From: Embiotoca jacksoni
Lineage: Eukaryota > Chordata > Actinopteri > Embiotocidae
Length of the DNA stretch: 64,000 nucleotides
Direction: 5' to 3'
NCBI GenBank assembly: GCA_022577435.1
Contig: JAKOON010000013.1
Span: forward strand, 858,001-922,000
Within the stretch, counting starts at the first letter, position 1. Each line of letters begins with the position of its first letter. The position numbers and the translations under genes were made by a program. Below are positions 26,079 through 36,968 of the stretch, piece after piece. The notes beneath the pieces are model-generated. The model searched no databases, was not told the DNA's origin, and worked only from the letters and a program-made list of their open reading frames with translations.

Positions 26079-26189
26079 TACGGTGGCCCCGAGGGTCAAA
26101 CGCAAAAACATTTCCGTTGTTTTGGGGTTTTCACAATTGTTTGTGTGTTCTGTGAAATGTTTTTGCGTTTGACCTTCAGGGCCACCGTA
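26079..26189. mobile_element. Palindromic 111-bp MITE
   Basis: The left arm 26079-26114 and right arm 26154-26189 are inverted copies (TACGGTGGCCC(C/T)GA...GGTCAAACGCAAAAACATTT) with two mismatches in 36 bases, around a 39-base loop. The ends are TA, as expected for an element that duplicates TA. It has no coding potential. Confidence 0.85.
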
Positions 26190-26989
26190 ATCAAGGTACA
26201 CGGTCAGATTTAAAGTCATTAGGTTCATGCCTGACCAGTCGGTGACAGTTTTGATGAGAACATGACTCAGCGGTTCTCCAAATACACAAACCTCATTAGC
26301 AGTTTGAATGTATGACTTAGCTGTATGACCTACTTCCTGTTCGGCGCACTTAAAATGACATCTGTCTGTTGTCTGACCGCAGTGAGCAATAGCTGTGACA
26401 AGTTATCGCTTCATTGCATTTTATAGAGCGTATTAAGCTAATGCATCTGTCCACACTCAGAAAGTTACTAGTGCATTTAGAAAATGGAGAATACATCCTG
26501 GAAACTGAAATAGGTTCAGGCCGAGCTGATGTTTTTAAATGTGCTCTGAACGACCCGTGATTACAGACGGGGAGCTCGTTTTCGAGTCTTTCCAGCTGCC
26601 AGTTCTGCACAGTTTATTTAAACTGCGGCATTTATTTCTCTTTGTCAAACAGACGTTATGTTCTCTTTACATACGTGTTCACGTACACTCCCAATTACAA
26701 TACAAACATCATTGAAAATAACAGACTGAAAATGTAAAGTTCAGCACAACTACACAAATACAAAGAATTTAAATGAAAATATGCAGTATAATAAATGTTT
26801 TTAAGCATTCCCTGACACAAAACAGAAATCTAACGTGCACAGTCCTCTGAAGCAGCTGAGACAAGCGTGCACGTTTATGTAATTTTGTGTTTAGTGAGTC
26901 TTTTTATGACTGACTATCTGTGATGCTTTAACATATTTAAGACTCGCAAAGAGAACCAGTAATGTCAATTATTCAGCAAATACCACAGA

Positions 26990-28020
26990 CTGGATATAAA
27001 AGTGTTCATAGCTTCCTGCTCTGAAAAATAAAGCCGATGCAGAAGTGTCCTAAGCTGCAATACCACAGAGTGCCACTAGAGGTCGGCTTCATAAAGCCTC
27101 CATGGACTCCCATTCCCAACAATAACATTTCTCCATCAGTTATCTCGGTGTTGTTAGCTAAAGTCACTCCTTCTTATTAGTTTTCTGGCACAAATCGATG
27201 AAACCCAAAGTATGTTCTTCCACCATGCGTGGGCTGCTGGGATGTGAGACAGGAGATGAAACTTCAGAGTTGAGGTCATCAACGTTCACACAACAACAGC
27301 TGCTGCTCCATCATAAACAGACCTGCTTCATTTGTCCACAGCTATTAGCACTGCCGTGCGAGTGTTTTTGCACTCAAGTTACAAAGAAATGAAGTGCTTC
27401 ATCTGGCTGAGTTGATCTCGGTCCAAACTATAATCTGAGCAGTTTGATGTTTAATGTTGTGAAAAAGAATCTTGCAAAAGATAAAAACGACTTAATAGCA
27501 GCAGTGACGTCACCCGTCGGTTTGTGAACGGCCGTTATGAAGCCTTGAGTTCTGATTTTGGTCGGTGCCATCTTTGCTAGTTCGGAGCGGTTTGGAGCAG
27601 GAAGTGACCATATTTGGACGAGCTGGGGGAGGAGCCAGCGGTGGATCTGACCGATCTGATTGGAAACCTGACGATACTACGTCCCGCCCACCGATAGCTG
27701 TAACCTGACTGCACCGCAGACCTGTCAATCAAACAGACACGCCCCCAAAAACAGGTCTTCTTGAATCTTCTTTTCTGATGAATGAGGGATTATTTTCAGA
27801 TGGACCTCCAGAAAACTAAGAAGAAGGAGTGACTTTAGCTAACAACACCGAGATAACTGATGGACACATTTTATTCACTTTGGATTTGATGAGAGAAGTT
27901 GAATGGGAGTCTATGGAGCCGGAGGCTTTTTGGAGCCGACCTCTAGTGGCACTCGCTGGTATTACATCTCAAGGCCTCATTTTTCAGACCCGGAAGCTAC
28001 GAACACTTTTATATATGGTC
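26990..28020. mobile_element. Composite ~1-kb element with long (~200-bp) terminal inverted repeats
   Basis: The left arm (about 26990-27190) and the reverse complement of the right arm (about 27815-28020) share ATATAAAAGTGTTC, AGTGCCACTAGAGGTCGGCT and a run reading CCATCAGTTATCTCGGTGTT, continuing through GTTAGCTAAAGTCACTCC to TTAGTTTTCTGG. One arm carries an extra ~20-base segment. The interior (27500-27765) is an inverted copy of the repeat at 13200-13470. No transposase is visible and no clear target duplication flanks it (left flank ATACCACA, right flank TAAACTTA). It could be a long-TIR non-autonomous transposon or two inverted insertions of one family. Confidence 0.7.
27495..27765 (-). 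repeat. Interspersed repeat copy inside the inverted-repeat element
   Basis: The reverse complement matches 13200-13470 over most of its length. Shared blocks include GCGTGTCTGTTTGATTGACA, GTGCAGTCAGGTTACAGCTA, AGCTCGTCCAAATATGGTCA and CTTCCTGCTCCAAACCGCTC. Open frames on both strands of it are by-products. Confidence 0.85.
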
Positions 28021-28499
28021 TAAACTTAACACTGACTAGTTAGCTGTGCCACACATGTGCACAGATGCTTTCAGTCATAGTGTGCTAAAATATTGGACTG
28101 GATATATTTAACACGCAGATACTGTAATTGTTTTGAGTCCATGTTAAGAAATCCCAACATGATATGGCAAATATTCCAGCTTCGTCATCTTCCGCTTCGG
28201 ACAGAGAAATACTTCTTGACGATTGGTTAAAATTGAAAGAGTATTTGTGTTTTCTTTCCTCCTGTGACTGTTTGCTGTCTTTCTTACATTCGTATCCGAA
28301 TACAATCCGATGTTTGGCCTCGTCGTCGTTCTTTTCATCACGAGCTGAGCTACAAAATGGCAGCGCATGCAGCACGCGGCTGCTTGTTTTTGTGCTCCTG
28401 TATCACGCTGCTTCCTTCGCCGGGAATGAAGTCGGTCGTATCGATTGTGAGCGTGTTTGCTGTGCACCTCTCGTTTTTGATTTATAATTCTGGTCTTTG

Positions 28500-28600
28500 A
28501 GAAGCGAGAGAGAGCGAGAGCGAGCGATCGAGCAGCACGGGATGGAGAGTAAATAAGGAGTAAATGAATGACAGGTGGCCGGAGAGAGAGAGAGAGAGAG

Positions 28601-28637
<37 letters not shown>
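28500..28637 (+). repeat. GA-rich simple sequence
   Basis: GAGAGCGAGAGCGAGCGA stretches followed by two (GA)n runs, 28580-28600 and 28601-28634. Open frames here are low in complexity. Confidence 0.9.
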
Positions 28638-28639
<2 letters not shown>

Positions 28640-30354
28640 AACCAGGAGTGAAACGAGACTCGGTGTGGTGCGTTTGTACGAAGCGTTTGGACTCCGTGGA
28701 AATGAGATTTAACTCGCTGTCGTGTTTGTTTTTTTTACACTGGCCTTCGTCGTGCTGAATCCATCCTGTGAGCAAACTACAGACACGCACAACAGATGTT
28801 AGGAATAATGTTTATTCACTGTGGATTGACTCGGAATCGAGTTGATGTCCGCGCAGGCGTCACTTCTTCCACCGGATGTCGATTAAATGGGTTTTGGAGC
28901 TGCTGGTGTTTGTTTATATAATCACAGTTATCCGGGCAATGCAACACTCCTGCTTTTTACACGAACACTTAATAAAACCTTTTGGCCTCTCGCTGACCTC
29001 CGCCTGCACTCAGCGTAAAAAAAAAACCCAAACCAACATCTGATCTCCCTCTGCGAACCTCGCTGCTCGCTAGCGCTGCTAACCAGATCTTGCAGGTGAA
29101 GTGTTGGTCATGTTTTTAGTTGTTGCTAAGCGACAAATGAACACCTGTTTAATTACGTGCGCTTCACAATCCTCTGTTGTTTCCATACAGTTATGATCGC
29201 CTCGTTTAGCGCTTCGCTTCGTGGCTCGGAGCTCAAGGTGCTCATTTCTGTTCATGATATGGTTCGTGGTGGAATCAAATTATAGTCATGTGTCATCCTG
29301 CTCCTTCAAGTGTTGCTTTTTCACGGGAAATTTGTAACGAATATGTTAATTAGGCTATTGCTGTCAAATCATGCTGTATCATTTTAGAAATCTGTCTGTT
29401 TGTCCTGAGCATTTCTCGACAACCGTTCGTCCCACCTGCGACCCGATGCGGTGCCTTTTTTGTCGGGACATGCGACAAGTTTGATATTAATAGTAATATC
29501 AACATGTTGTTTTTGTGGATCGTTAAACTCTGTGAAGAAGTGGGCGGAGCTTCACTGCAAACAGAGCTTCTCAATTCTGCCTTTTTTCTTCATTCTGTTT
29601 CAAAGTACATCTGAATCACGTGGTGCAAAACCTCAAAATGAGCTTCAGATGTCAAGTGTGTTCGCAGTTCTGGCTCAAGTTCAGTCGGTAATAGTAAAGC
29701 TGGTGTTTTTCCATCAGGTCAGCAGCACTATCTCAGAGTGCTCAACAGAGCTTCATTACAGTCTTCTGCCGATCTACCTGCACAGGTGTTTTCATTTATT
29801 CCGGCTGATTAGACTTCTGCTCGGGTTAAAGGTGGGCAGAGACGTGCACGAGGTCCCAGAATCCGTGTAGCAGCGGCAGGCAGCTCAGAAAAGGTTAGCG
29901 ATTGGTCTGGTGAAGAAATCAGAATATCAAATATCAAAAAAACTGGATTTATCTGATTTAAATGAAAGTTCATGTGCTCCAGAATATGTACGTGTTTGCC
30001 AACGGGTTAGCCATAACAACTTCAAGCTGGTACTATATGTTAGTTGTGGACATCCTCTGCCAGAAAAATAGTATATTATTACAATAGAATGAATTGTTAT
30101 GTTAAATAAGGTAATTAATCTGCCGTTACATAATTAAGGGAACAAACCGTAATACACACTCATGAAGAGAAGTATCCTGAAACAAATCAACCGACTGGTC
30201 AGCGCAGCATGTGATGTAATGTAATTACATGGACATATTATTGGGGATATTAAAGACTCTCTTCACACTGAAGTAAACTGAGCATCACTTCCCTCAAAGA
30301 CCACGCTCACTGCAGGAAGTCTGAGACGGAGGGTTAATTGTCGGCAAGCTGGCA

Positions 30355-30404
30355 GTCTCTCTCTCCGTCTCCGTCTCCGTCTCTCTCTCTCTCTCTCTCT
30401 CTCG
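30355..30404 (+). repeat. (TCTCCG)n and (TC)n simple repeat
   Basis: TCTCTCTCTCCGTCTCCGTC followed by a TC run. Pure simple sequence. Confidence 0.9.
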
Positions 30405-33400
30405 TTGTATGATGTGATTAGAAGCCCAAAGCCATTGGTGCCACAGAGCGAGGACAATTGAGTCTGTCCCAAAAGTAATAGCTTCTTCTCGACTTAATTA
30501 AGAAACTCACTCTGCATTGCATGTAAGCGGGTTGGTGGGGGCCGGCTGCATGTGTGTTCTGTGTGCACACACGTGGCACACCGCCCATAAACCCGTCTTC
30601 CCTTCTGTGTATTACAAAATTCATACAACAAGTAGTTCCGACCCAGAAATCTGATTGGTCAACTGGACAAATCGTCACGCCCTGGTCCTGACTTGTAAAT
30701 ATCGCTCCGCCTTCTCAATGGCGACATATATTTGGAATTGAATTTCATATAATATGGAACATAATGTTGTTTTTACTTGTTGTAGGTTTATTAAATGTCT
30801 GTTTGGTAAAATCTGGTCTTTCTTTTGATATTTTTGATATCTTATCAGACTGAGCTAGCTGAGCAGTTTAGTGTTTCTACGTGCTGTATTTATTCAGTTT
30901 AAGACTAGAAATCCTCTGTTGCTAGGGTCGTCGCCAAGGGCCGGTCTACTTCCTGGAGTGCTAAACATTGTGTACATTACGTTCACATCTACCGACGAGA
31001 CTGATTGTTTTCCAGTTATATCGTATCCCATGTGTTGCCGTGGAAACGGAGATCGCACAAACAAAAAAGTTTTTATATTTTGAGAGCGTATCGCCTCCCA
31101 ATAGGAAATAGATTTTAATTGCATATTTTATTTAGTTGGTAACTTGTGATGCTTTCTGACTGCATCATTGCCGTGTCAATAATGACGTTATGGCACATTC
31201 TCACGAGTAATATTGCTTTATTAAAACATTTCGTAACAAAGTGCTCTTTTGTACCTTCGCATGTTAAGCTGCTACACCGTTGTTACTCCTAGTGAGCGGC
31301 GGATGTTTGTCGCTATGTGAAGAGTTTCGAGTTTATTGAGCGCTTTGCATAATGAGCTGGAGAAAAACTTGATTACAAACTGATTATCATAAGAAATATG
31401 GCATTCTCCCCCCCAAAAAATAAAATTGCTTCCCAATGCACAAAAAGAGAAAAATGAAAGCCTTGTTCGGAGCGTAGAAACACTCGTATCTGCATCCCCC
31501 AGAGACGTGACTGTCTCGCTGCTGGGGGGACAAATTAAACACTCAAAAGGCGCCGTGCAGCCTCGAAAAAAGGAGGAGTGCACCGTACGAAGAGGGGGGA
31601 GGCAGCGTGTTCATTCTGACTGTCAAAAGCTTGTTGTTAAAGGAGGAGATGCTTGACAACTTTAACAGAAAGTGTTTCCTGTTCAGCATCAGACGCTCTG
31701 TCAAACCTTCGGTTAACCTCAGCTCTCGATCGTCTGCTCCATCGCCGCTCTGCCACGGCAATCGAGGTTAAGTGATTTACTCGTGGAGACCTCACAGGGA
31801 TCATATTTGTTGCTACAGTGCAAAACATTAACCTGCAGTGATCTCACAATCTGGATGTGCCCTTTCTTCTTCTTCTGCATTTGCACATCGCACTGTAACT
31901 ATTTATTTCCATCGCTCATGGGATCGCCGCTCGTACTGTAAACGCAGGCATCATCAGAAGATCAGTAATTGGATTTTCTGTAAAGCCTCGCTGGGACTCT
32001 CAGAGGACCAATAAACTATTCATTTTGTCAACTTAGTTTCAATGTCCCATGAATAAGAATTAGGGTCTCCAACAGTGTTGTTCTAAAACATAACTTGATG
32101 AAGGAGCCCATTAAATCCTGAGGTTCTCTAACCAGGTTGAATACTGTACATCTTTATATAGTTTAGCCTCTAACAATCTTGCGGACTTCAACACCTCAGT
32201 TTCACCGTTTCCTTGTCGATACGTCGTGCTCCTGCCATGAAAGCAAAGGTTGCAGGACTCCTGCTGCTCTCTGATTGGTCCGCCCCTTCAGAGCGGCGTA
32301 GAAAGCAGCAACGCAAGACAGTTCACAGACGACAATCGCAACGTAAGACCGAGGCTGAGCTGTCGTCAAGCAGAGCAAGGCTTGTGAGATGCAGATATGT
32401 TTTAAGATATTTATACCAAAGAAGGCATGCTGGAATAATTACCCAGAGTGCATTGTTCACACGGAGAGAGATGGCCTTGACCGCAGGAGAGAAGCGGGAA
32501 CTAACTGGGATAATTATAGAGGTACCCATTAAGTCTCCGCTTCAGGTAAACTGTAGGTGGTTCTTTCTTGAAAGCTACACGGGCGAGCTAAATCAGCCAA
32601 ACGGCACAAATTAGCTCAAGTTTTTTTATTTAACCTCGGTTTTCTGAGACGAGAAAGTGAAGTTCTGATTGTTGAAATGGCTGCAGAAGAAAAAAAAAAG
32701 GAGAAATTAGCGTGGTAGCTGGTGCAGATGTCATACACATGGGAGAGCCAGATCCAGGATGATATACATCACAATGCTGAGTGATTTTAGAAGTACCTTC
32801 TTCATGCAGAATCAAGTGATGCTGCAAGTCACTTGACCTGAATTCGTTCCCGACGATCCAAAATGAAATGTGATGCCTCTCTTGTCTCCCACACTGACTC
32901 CACCTATCATCTCTTTACAAACACTTAAAAAGAAAAAGCTGTGGAAGTTATAATCAAGCAAGAAAATGTATCTTTTACAAAGTTTAATTCGAAAAAAAGA
33001 GAACCGACAATAAGGACAGAGCAACATAGAGAAGCATGAACTTTTTTTGATAATAAATAAATATAGAATAAGAGCATCATTAAAAAGCCACAAATTATCT
33101 GCTTTTTAAATGTGTGGTGATTTTAAAAAAAACAAAAAAACATCTCTAATCAAATCTTTTTCACTTCACTTAGCAAAGAGGAAGGTAGAAAACAGGCAGG
33201 CAGTCATTTAGCTAAATGGCCGAAGGACTACGGCGAAACATTCAGAAAGACTTTTAATCAACAAATTCGATAAATTTATTTCCTTTCACTAAAATTCCCG
33301 AAAGCTCAACCTGAATTGATTTGACGAGATTTTGGAGTCGGATTCAGATATGATATAATCCCATCGCTCCAACCCCAAATACTCGTCATCGGCACTGTGA

Positions 33401-33470
33401 CACTGCGTCGCGTCGTTGTTGCCGCAGCGCTGGCGGACTTAACGAAAATAATAATAATAACAGCGGCGGG

Positions 33471-33510
33471 GACGGGATGCGTCGGGATGCGTCGGGATGC
33501 GTCGGGATGA
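33471..33510 (+). repeat. 10-bp minisatellite, 4 units
   Basis: Units of GTCGGGATGC: one near copy (GACGGGATGC), two exact copies and one ending GA. It lies in a CpG-rich patch that also holds GCGGCGGGG and AGCGGCGGTGGCGG. Confidence 0.9.
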
Positions 33511-33620
33511 GCAGCGGCGGTGGCGGTTTCAGCATTCACATTCACATTAGCAGCCAGCGTGTGATTATAATCTACAGTGTCAGAATGGAGCCTGCAGGGA
33601 TACAGAGCCAATCCAGAGAG

Positions 33621-33623
<3 letters not shown>

Positions 33624-33714
<91 letters not shown>
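33624..33714 (+). repeat. (GT)45 microsatellite
   Basis: 91-bp perfect GT run. Confidence 0.98.
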
Positions 33715-33717
<3 letters not shown>

Positions 33718-33973
33718 CAGCTATCACCTGAAGAGTAATGAATTTCTCCACTATAGAGCCAGATGGCCAGGGGACGCGATGAGGCCTCGATACTTAGCGC
33801 TATTTATTTGGCGCAGCCCGGAGGTGTCCCGTGAATACGATCCGAGAACAGAGAAACGGGAGACGAGTGGCGGGACTTTACGGGCTGACTGACACGGAGA
33901 CAGATTAGCAAGTGGTAGCGGGCCTATCTGCACCGAGCAGGTGCGCTTTTAAAATGAGCTACTGGAGTGTGTT

Positions 33974-33975
<2 letters not shown>

Positions 33976-34022
<47 letters not shown>
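33976..34022 (+). repeat. (TG)n microsatellite
   Basis: 47-bp TG run, followed by a GA-rich patch. Confidence 0.97.
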
Positions 34023-34023
<1 letters not shown>

Positions 34024-34286
34024 CGTTTGAGCGAGGAAAGATAGAGAGAGAGAGCAGGAGGAAGCAGGTACTATCAGATTTCCATGATTAGCCCGATGTT
34101 GACCGCAGAGCTATCTTGACACGCTGCCATTTTGTTTTTGTTTGGCTGTACAGTCAGAGCACGGAGGCCTGTTCACACACATCTATCTGTGCCATGCCAC
34201 ACCGGGGCCAAGTATCTGCAATGCAGTGAGTGCTGCTCTGCTGCCTTTGTGCAACACCCAGGAGTCCGCACAGACACCGTGAAATG

Positions 34287-34335
34287 CACACACACACACA
34301 CATTTAGACACAAACACACACACACACACACACAC
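34287..34335 (+). repeat. Interrupted (CA)n microsatellite
   Basis: CA runs broken by TTTAGACACAAA near 34303. Confidence 0.95.
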
Positions 34336-35439
34336 ATATAAACATTCAGGAACACGCACACGCTGTATTGAATGAGACAGTTGCTGCGACATGAGGGATC
34401 ATTCATGTAAATTCCATCTCTTCATATGCAGCACAACAAATTATATATACAAAAATAGATTTTAGGTCAGAAACTTTCACTTAAAGCCAGCGGCCACTTC
34501 CTCATTTTCTAAACTGCTGGAGATGTCTTCTCCATTTTGTGTTTGGCTGCCACTTAAAACATATTAAATTCAATCAAAACAATCTGCAACAGTGCCATTC
34601 AAAGCAATTTTCAAAATAGACGCATCGCGTCACAGGCCGCTGCCCTTTTCTTCAAAAAGGGACGACTTGATGGATATTTATGGGCCAGCTGCTGTAGAAG
34701 AGAGGTGTGCTCTTTATTGAGTCGTGCTGTGCGATAATGATTTCCTCGCACCGCCGCAGCCGTAGTGACGCCATGGGAAGAAATACAGTTTTAGATATAG
34801 GATGATGGTTGGTGTCACAGTAAGTCCAATAAGTTTGGTCCCAACCCATTTCCTGTGTATTTTTGCATGCAGAATCCAAATATGTGCTCATATGTGAAAT
34901 TAGGCCTAGTTTTATATTCGTCATGATAGCAGTTAGGTTCTGAGGAAGACGTACAAGAATGCGTCATTTAAACCAGTAATGACTCAATATAAGCAATAAA
35001 ATGCATAAGCTTCAAAGTAAACCTTAAATCCAGCGTTCGTACTCCTGTGAAGGCTCACATCTCGTGTCACTTTCTTTTTTCCCGTCACAATCAGAGACCT
35101 GCTCGGTAACTTTTACTGACAATTTTGGGGATAATAGTGAATGATAAAATATCGTGTAACTGTTGCACAAGTAGAGATTACTCAAAAGCCCACGAGTCGG
35201 CTCAGCAATGCAGGTTATCAGGCCGCATCTCGCTAATGTCCGCGGCGTACTGACAGTCGGGACCGTGTTCTCTCAGAAGGAGCTGCTCACTGTCTTCAAC
35301 GTAGATTTCCTTTACATGTTTACTGTGGATGAATCGTAAAAAGTTAACACGCAGCATCAGAGTAAAACAGATATCTGCACCTGTGTTTCAGTTATTTTCC
35401 TGTTGCAACAGAATAAAAGAGATGCCCTTGTTAAAAAGA

Positions 35440-35478
35440 GAAATATATATAGTTATACATATATATATATATATATAA
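35440..35478 (+). repeat. (TA)n tract
   Basis: ATATATATAG, a short gap, then a run of ATATATATATATATATAT. Self-complementary. Confidence 0.9.
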
Positions 35479-36436
35479 AAGGAAATTGCTTGTGACCCTG
35501 CTGTTGAAATGGTTCGCTACAGATGGGCAGACAGACATAAAGAGATGCTGCAGCAGTAAGTGGTGAAAAAAAACCGAAGGGCGGGACGGGGTGAAAACAG
35601 AGACGGACCAGCAGAGAAGAAATATGTGTGTTTTGACCTTTATTTACTGAGGGATTGTTTACTGAGCATGCCTGCAGTGTGTTTGAAAAGTCTTTTTTGA
35701 TAAGGGAGGCTCCAAACTGAGTGAACTGACCCAGAAGTTTCTAACTGGCAGCTATGATAAAAGCTCGCAGTATTCTACAAATGCTAAGAAAGGAAGCTTC
35801 AGGGATTGCATTCGTTTTCTCTGGCCATGACGGGAAAACACAGCACCACCCTTCAGGAGAAGAAGGGAGAAAGAGCTGTGAGATTCCCTCCCATTGATCT
35901 TACCATGAGATTTTTTTAGATTTCATTAAATGTGTTTGTCGATGTTGCTGTTGTTTTTTTTGTTGTTGCTTTGGTGTTAGAAATATCTCTTCATTATGGA
36001 AGCAGAGTAAGTTAAAGACTACTTGTAGTCATTACCTGATATGTCAATGTGAAGATAACTGCATGCTCAGGCCTGTTGGTCAAGGTTATCCAAAACCCCC
36101 AAGGATTACAGGTGTTTTTATGAGTATTAATTTTGACTCTCTTCCAACCAGTCGTGTATAATCAATGAATGATGTGACAAAAAAAAAGGCAACACACAGA
36201 AATATTTGACACTGCATCGCATCATTTAAAGCTCTTAGCACATACCGGACGTGTACAAACGAAGTAAGCACTAAAGTTACATTTGCGAGGGTTTGTCCGG
36301 GATTACTATGTTGAAGCAGTAAATGTCATAAAAAGTTGCTGCTTTTCCAGCTATGGAAGAAGAAGAAGCAGCAACTTCTTTGTCATTTCAGCAATAACAT
36401 AAGACACCTTGCAAGGGCAAACTGTTATCTGGTCAC

Positions 36437-36968
36437 TGGGGATGGGTTTTTCAAGCATAAATACTATTCGATAAGCACCTGAAACCAGCACCACCCCGAG
36501 CAGCCAGAACCTACACACACATAAAGAAAAAGAGAGGCTCACTTGCACCGTAAACTCTGGTTCAACAAACGCCGTCCAACTTCTAAAACCATCGCCTTGG
36601 ACAAGTCTGATAAGAAGCACGTCTTTAGCTTCCTCTGAGATGAGGGTTGTTGTTTGCACCGCACATCCAACATCAAACTCACTTCATCTGGCCATTGATT
36701 AGTTGATTATCGATCGAAGTATTGATCGCTGCGTCTGCTCGCTGCTTCACTCTTATGGCTGTGCACAGCTGTGGTAGATTTATATGCTGGCTTTACCTGC
36801 AACTCACAATGCTCCTGTTAGCGACATATTATTCTTCTCCTTATGTTGTTTATGGAAGCTAACAGACAGCTTTTAGGTGCATTACAGCCAAATTATAGTC
36901 CTATATATTATTTGACTTTTTATATATCAATGACTATTTGAATATTCGACAAACATGACCCACCCCTA
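36437..36968. mobile_element. hAT-like non-autonomous DNA transposon
   Basis: The left end TGGGGATGGGT and the reverse complement of the right end TAGGGGTGGGT agree at 9 of 11 bases. The flanks CTGGTCAC (36429-36436) and CAAGTCAC (36969-36976) agree at 6 of 8 bases, consistent with an aged 8-bp target duplication typical of hAT elements. The interior carries a block (AGCTTTTAGGTGCATTAC) also found at about 101 and, reversed, at about 17120. No transposase frame is present. Family assignment is inference. Confidence 0.6.

Noticed and set aside
32213..32614. 133-codon + strand frame rich in Arg and Lys
   Set aside because: No family recognised, no splice sites fitting nrg3, and the region contains repeat-like words such as CTGATTGGTCCGCCCC.
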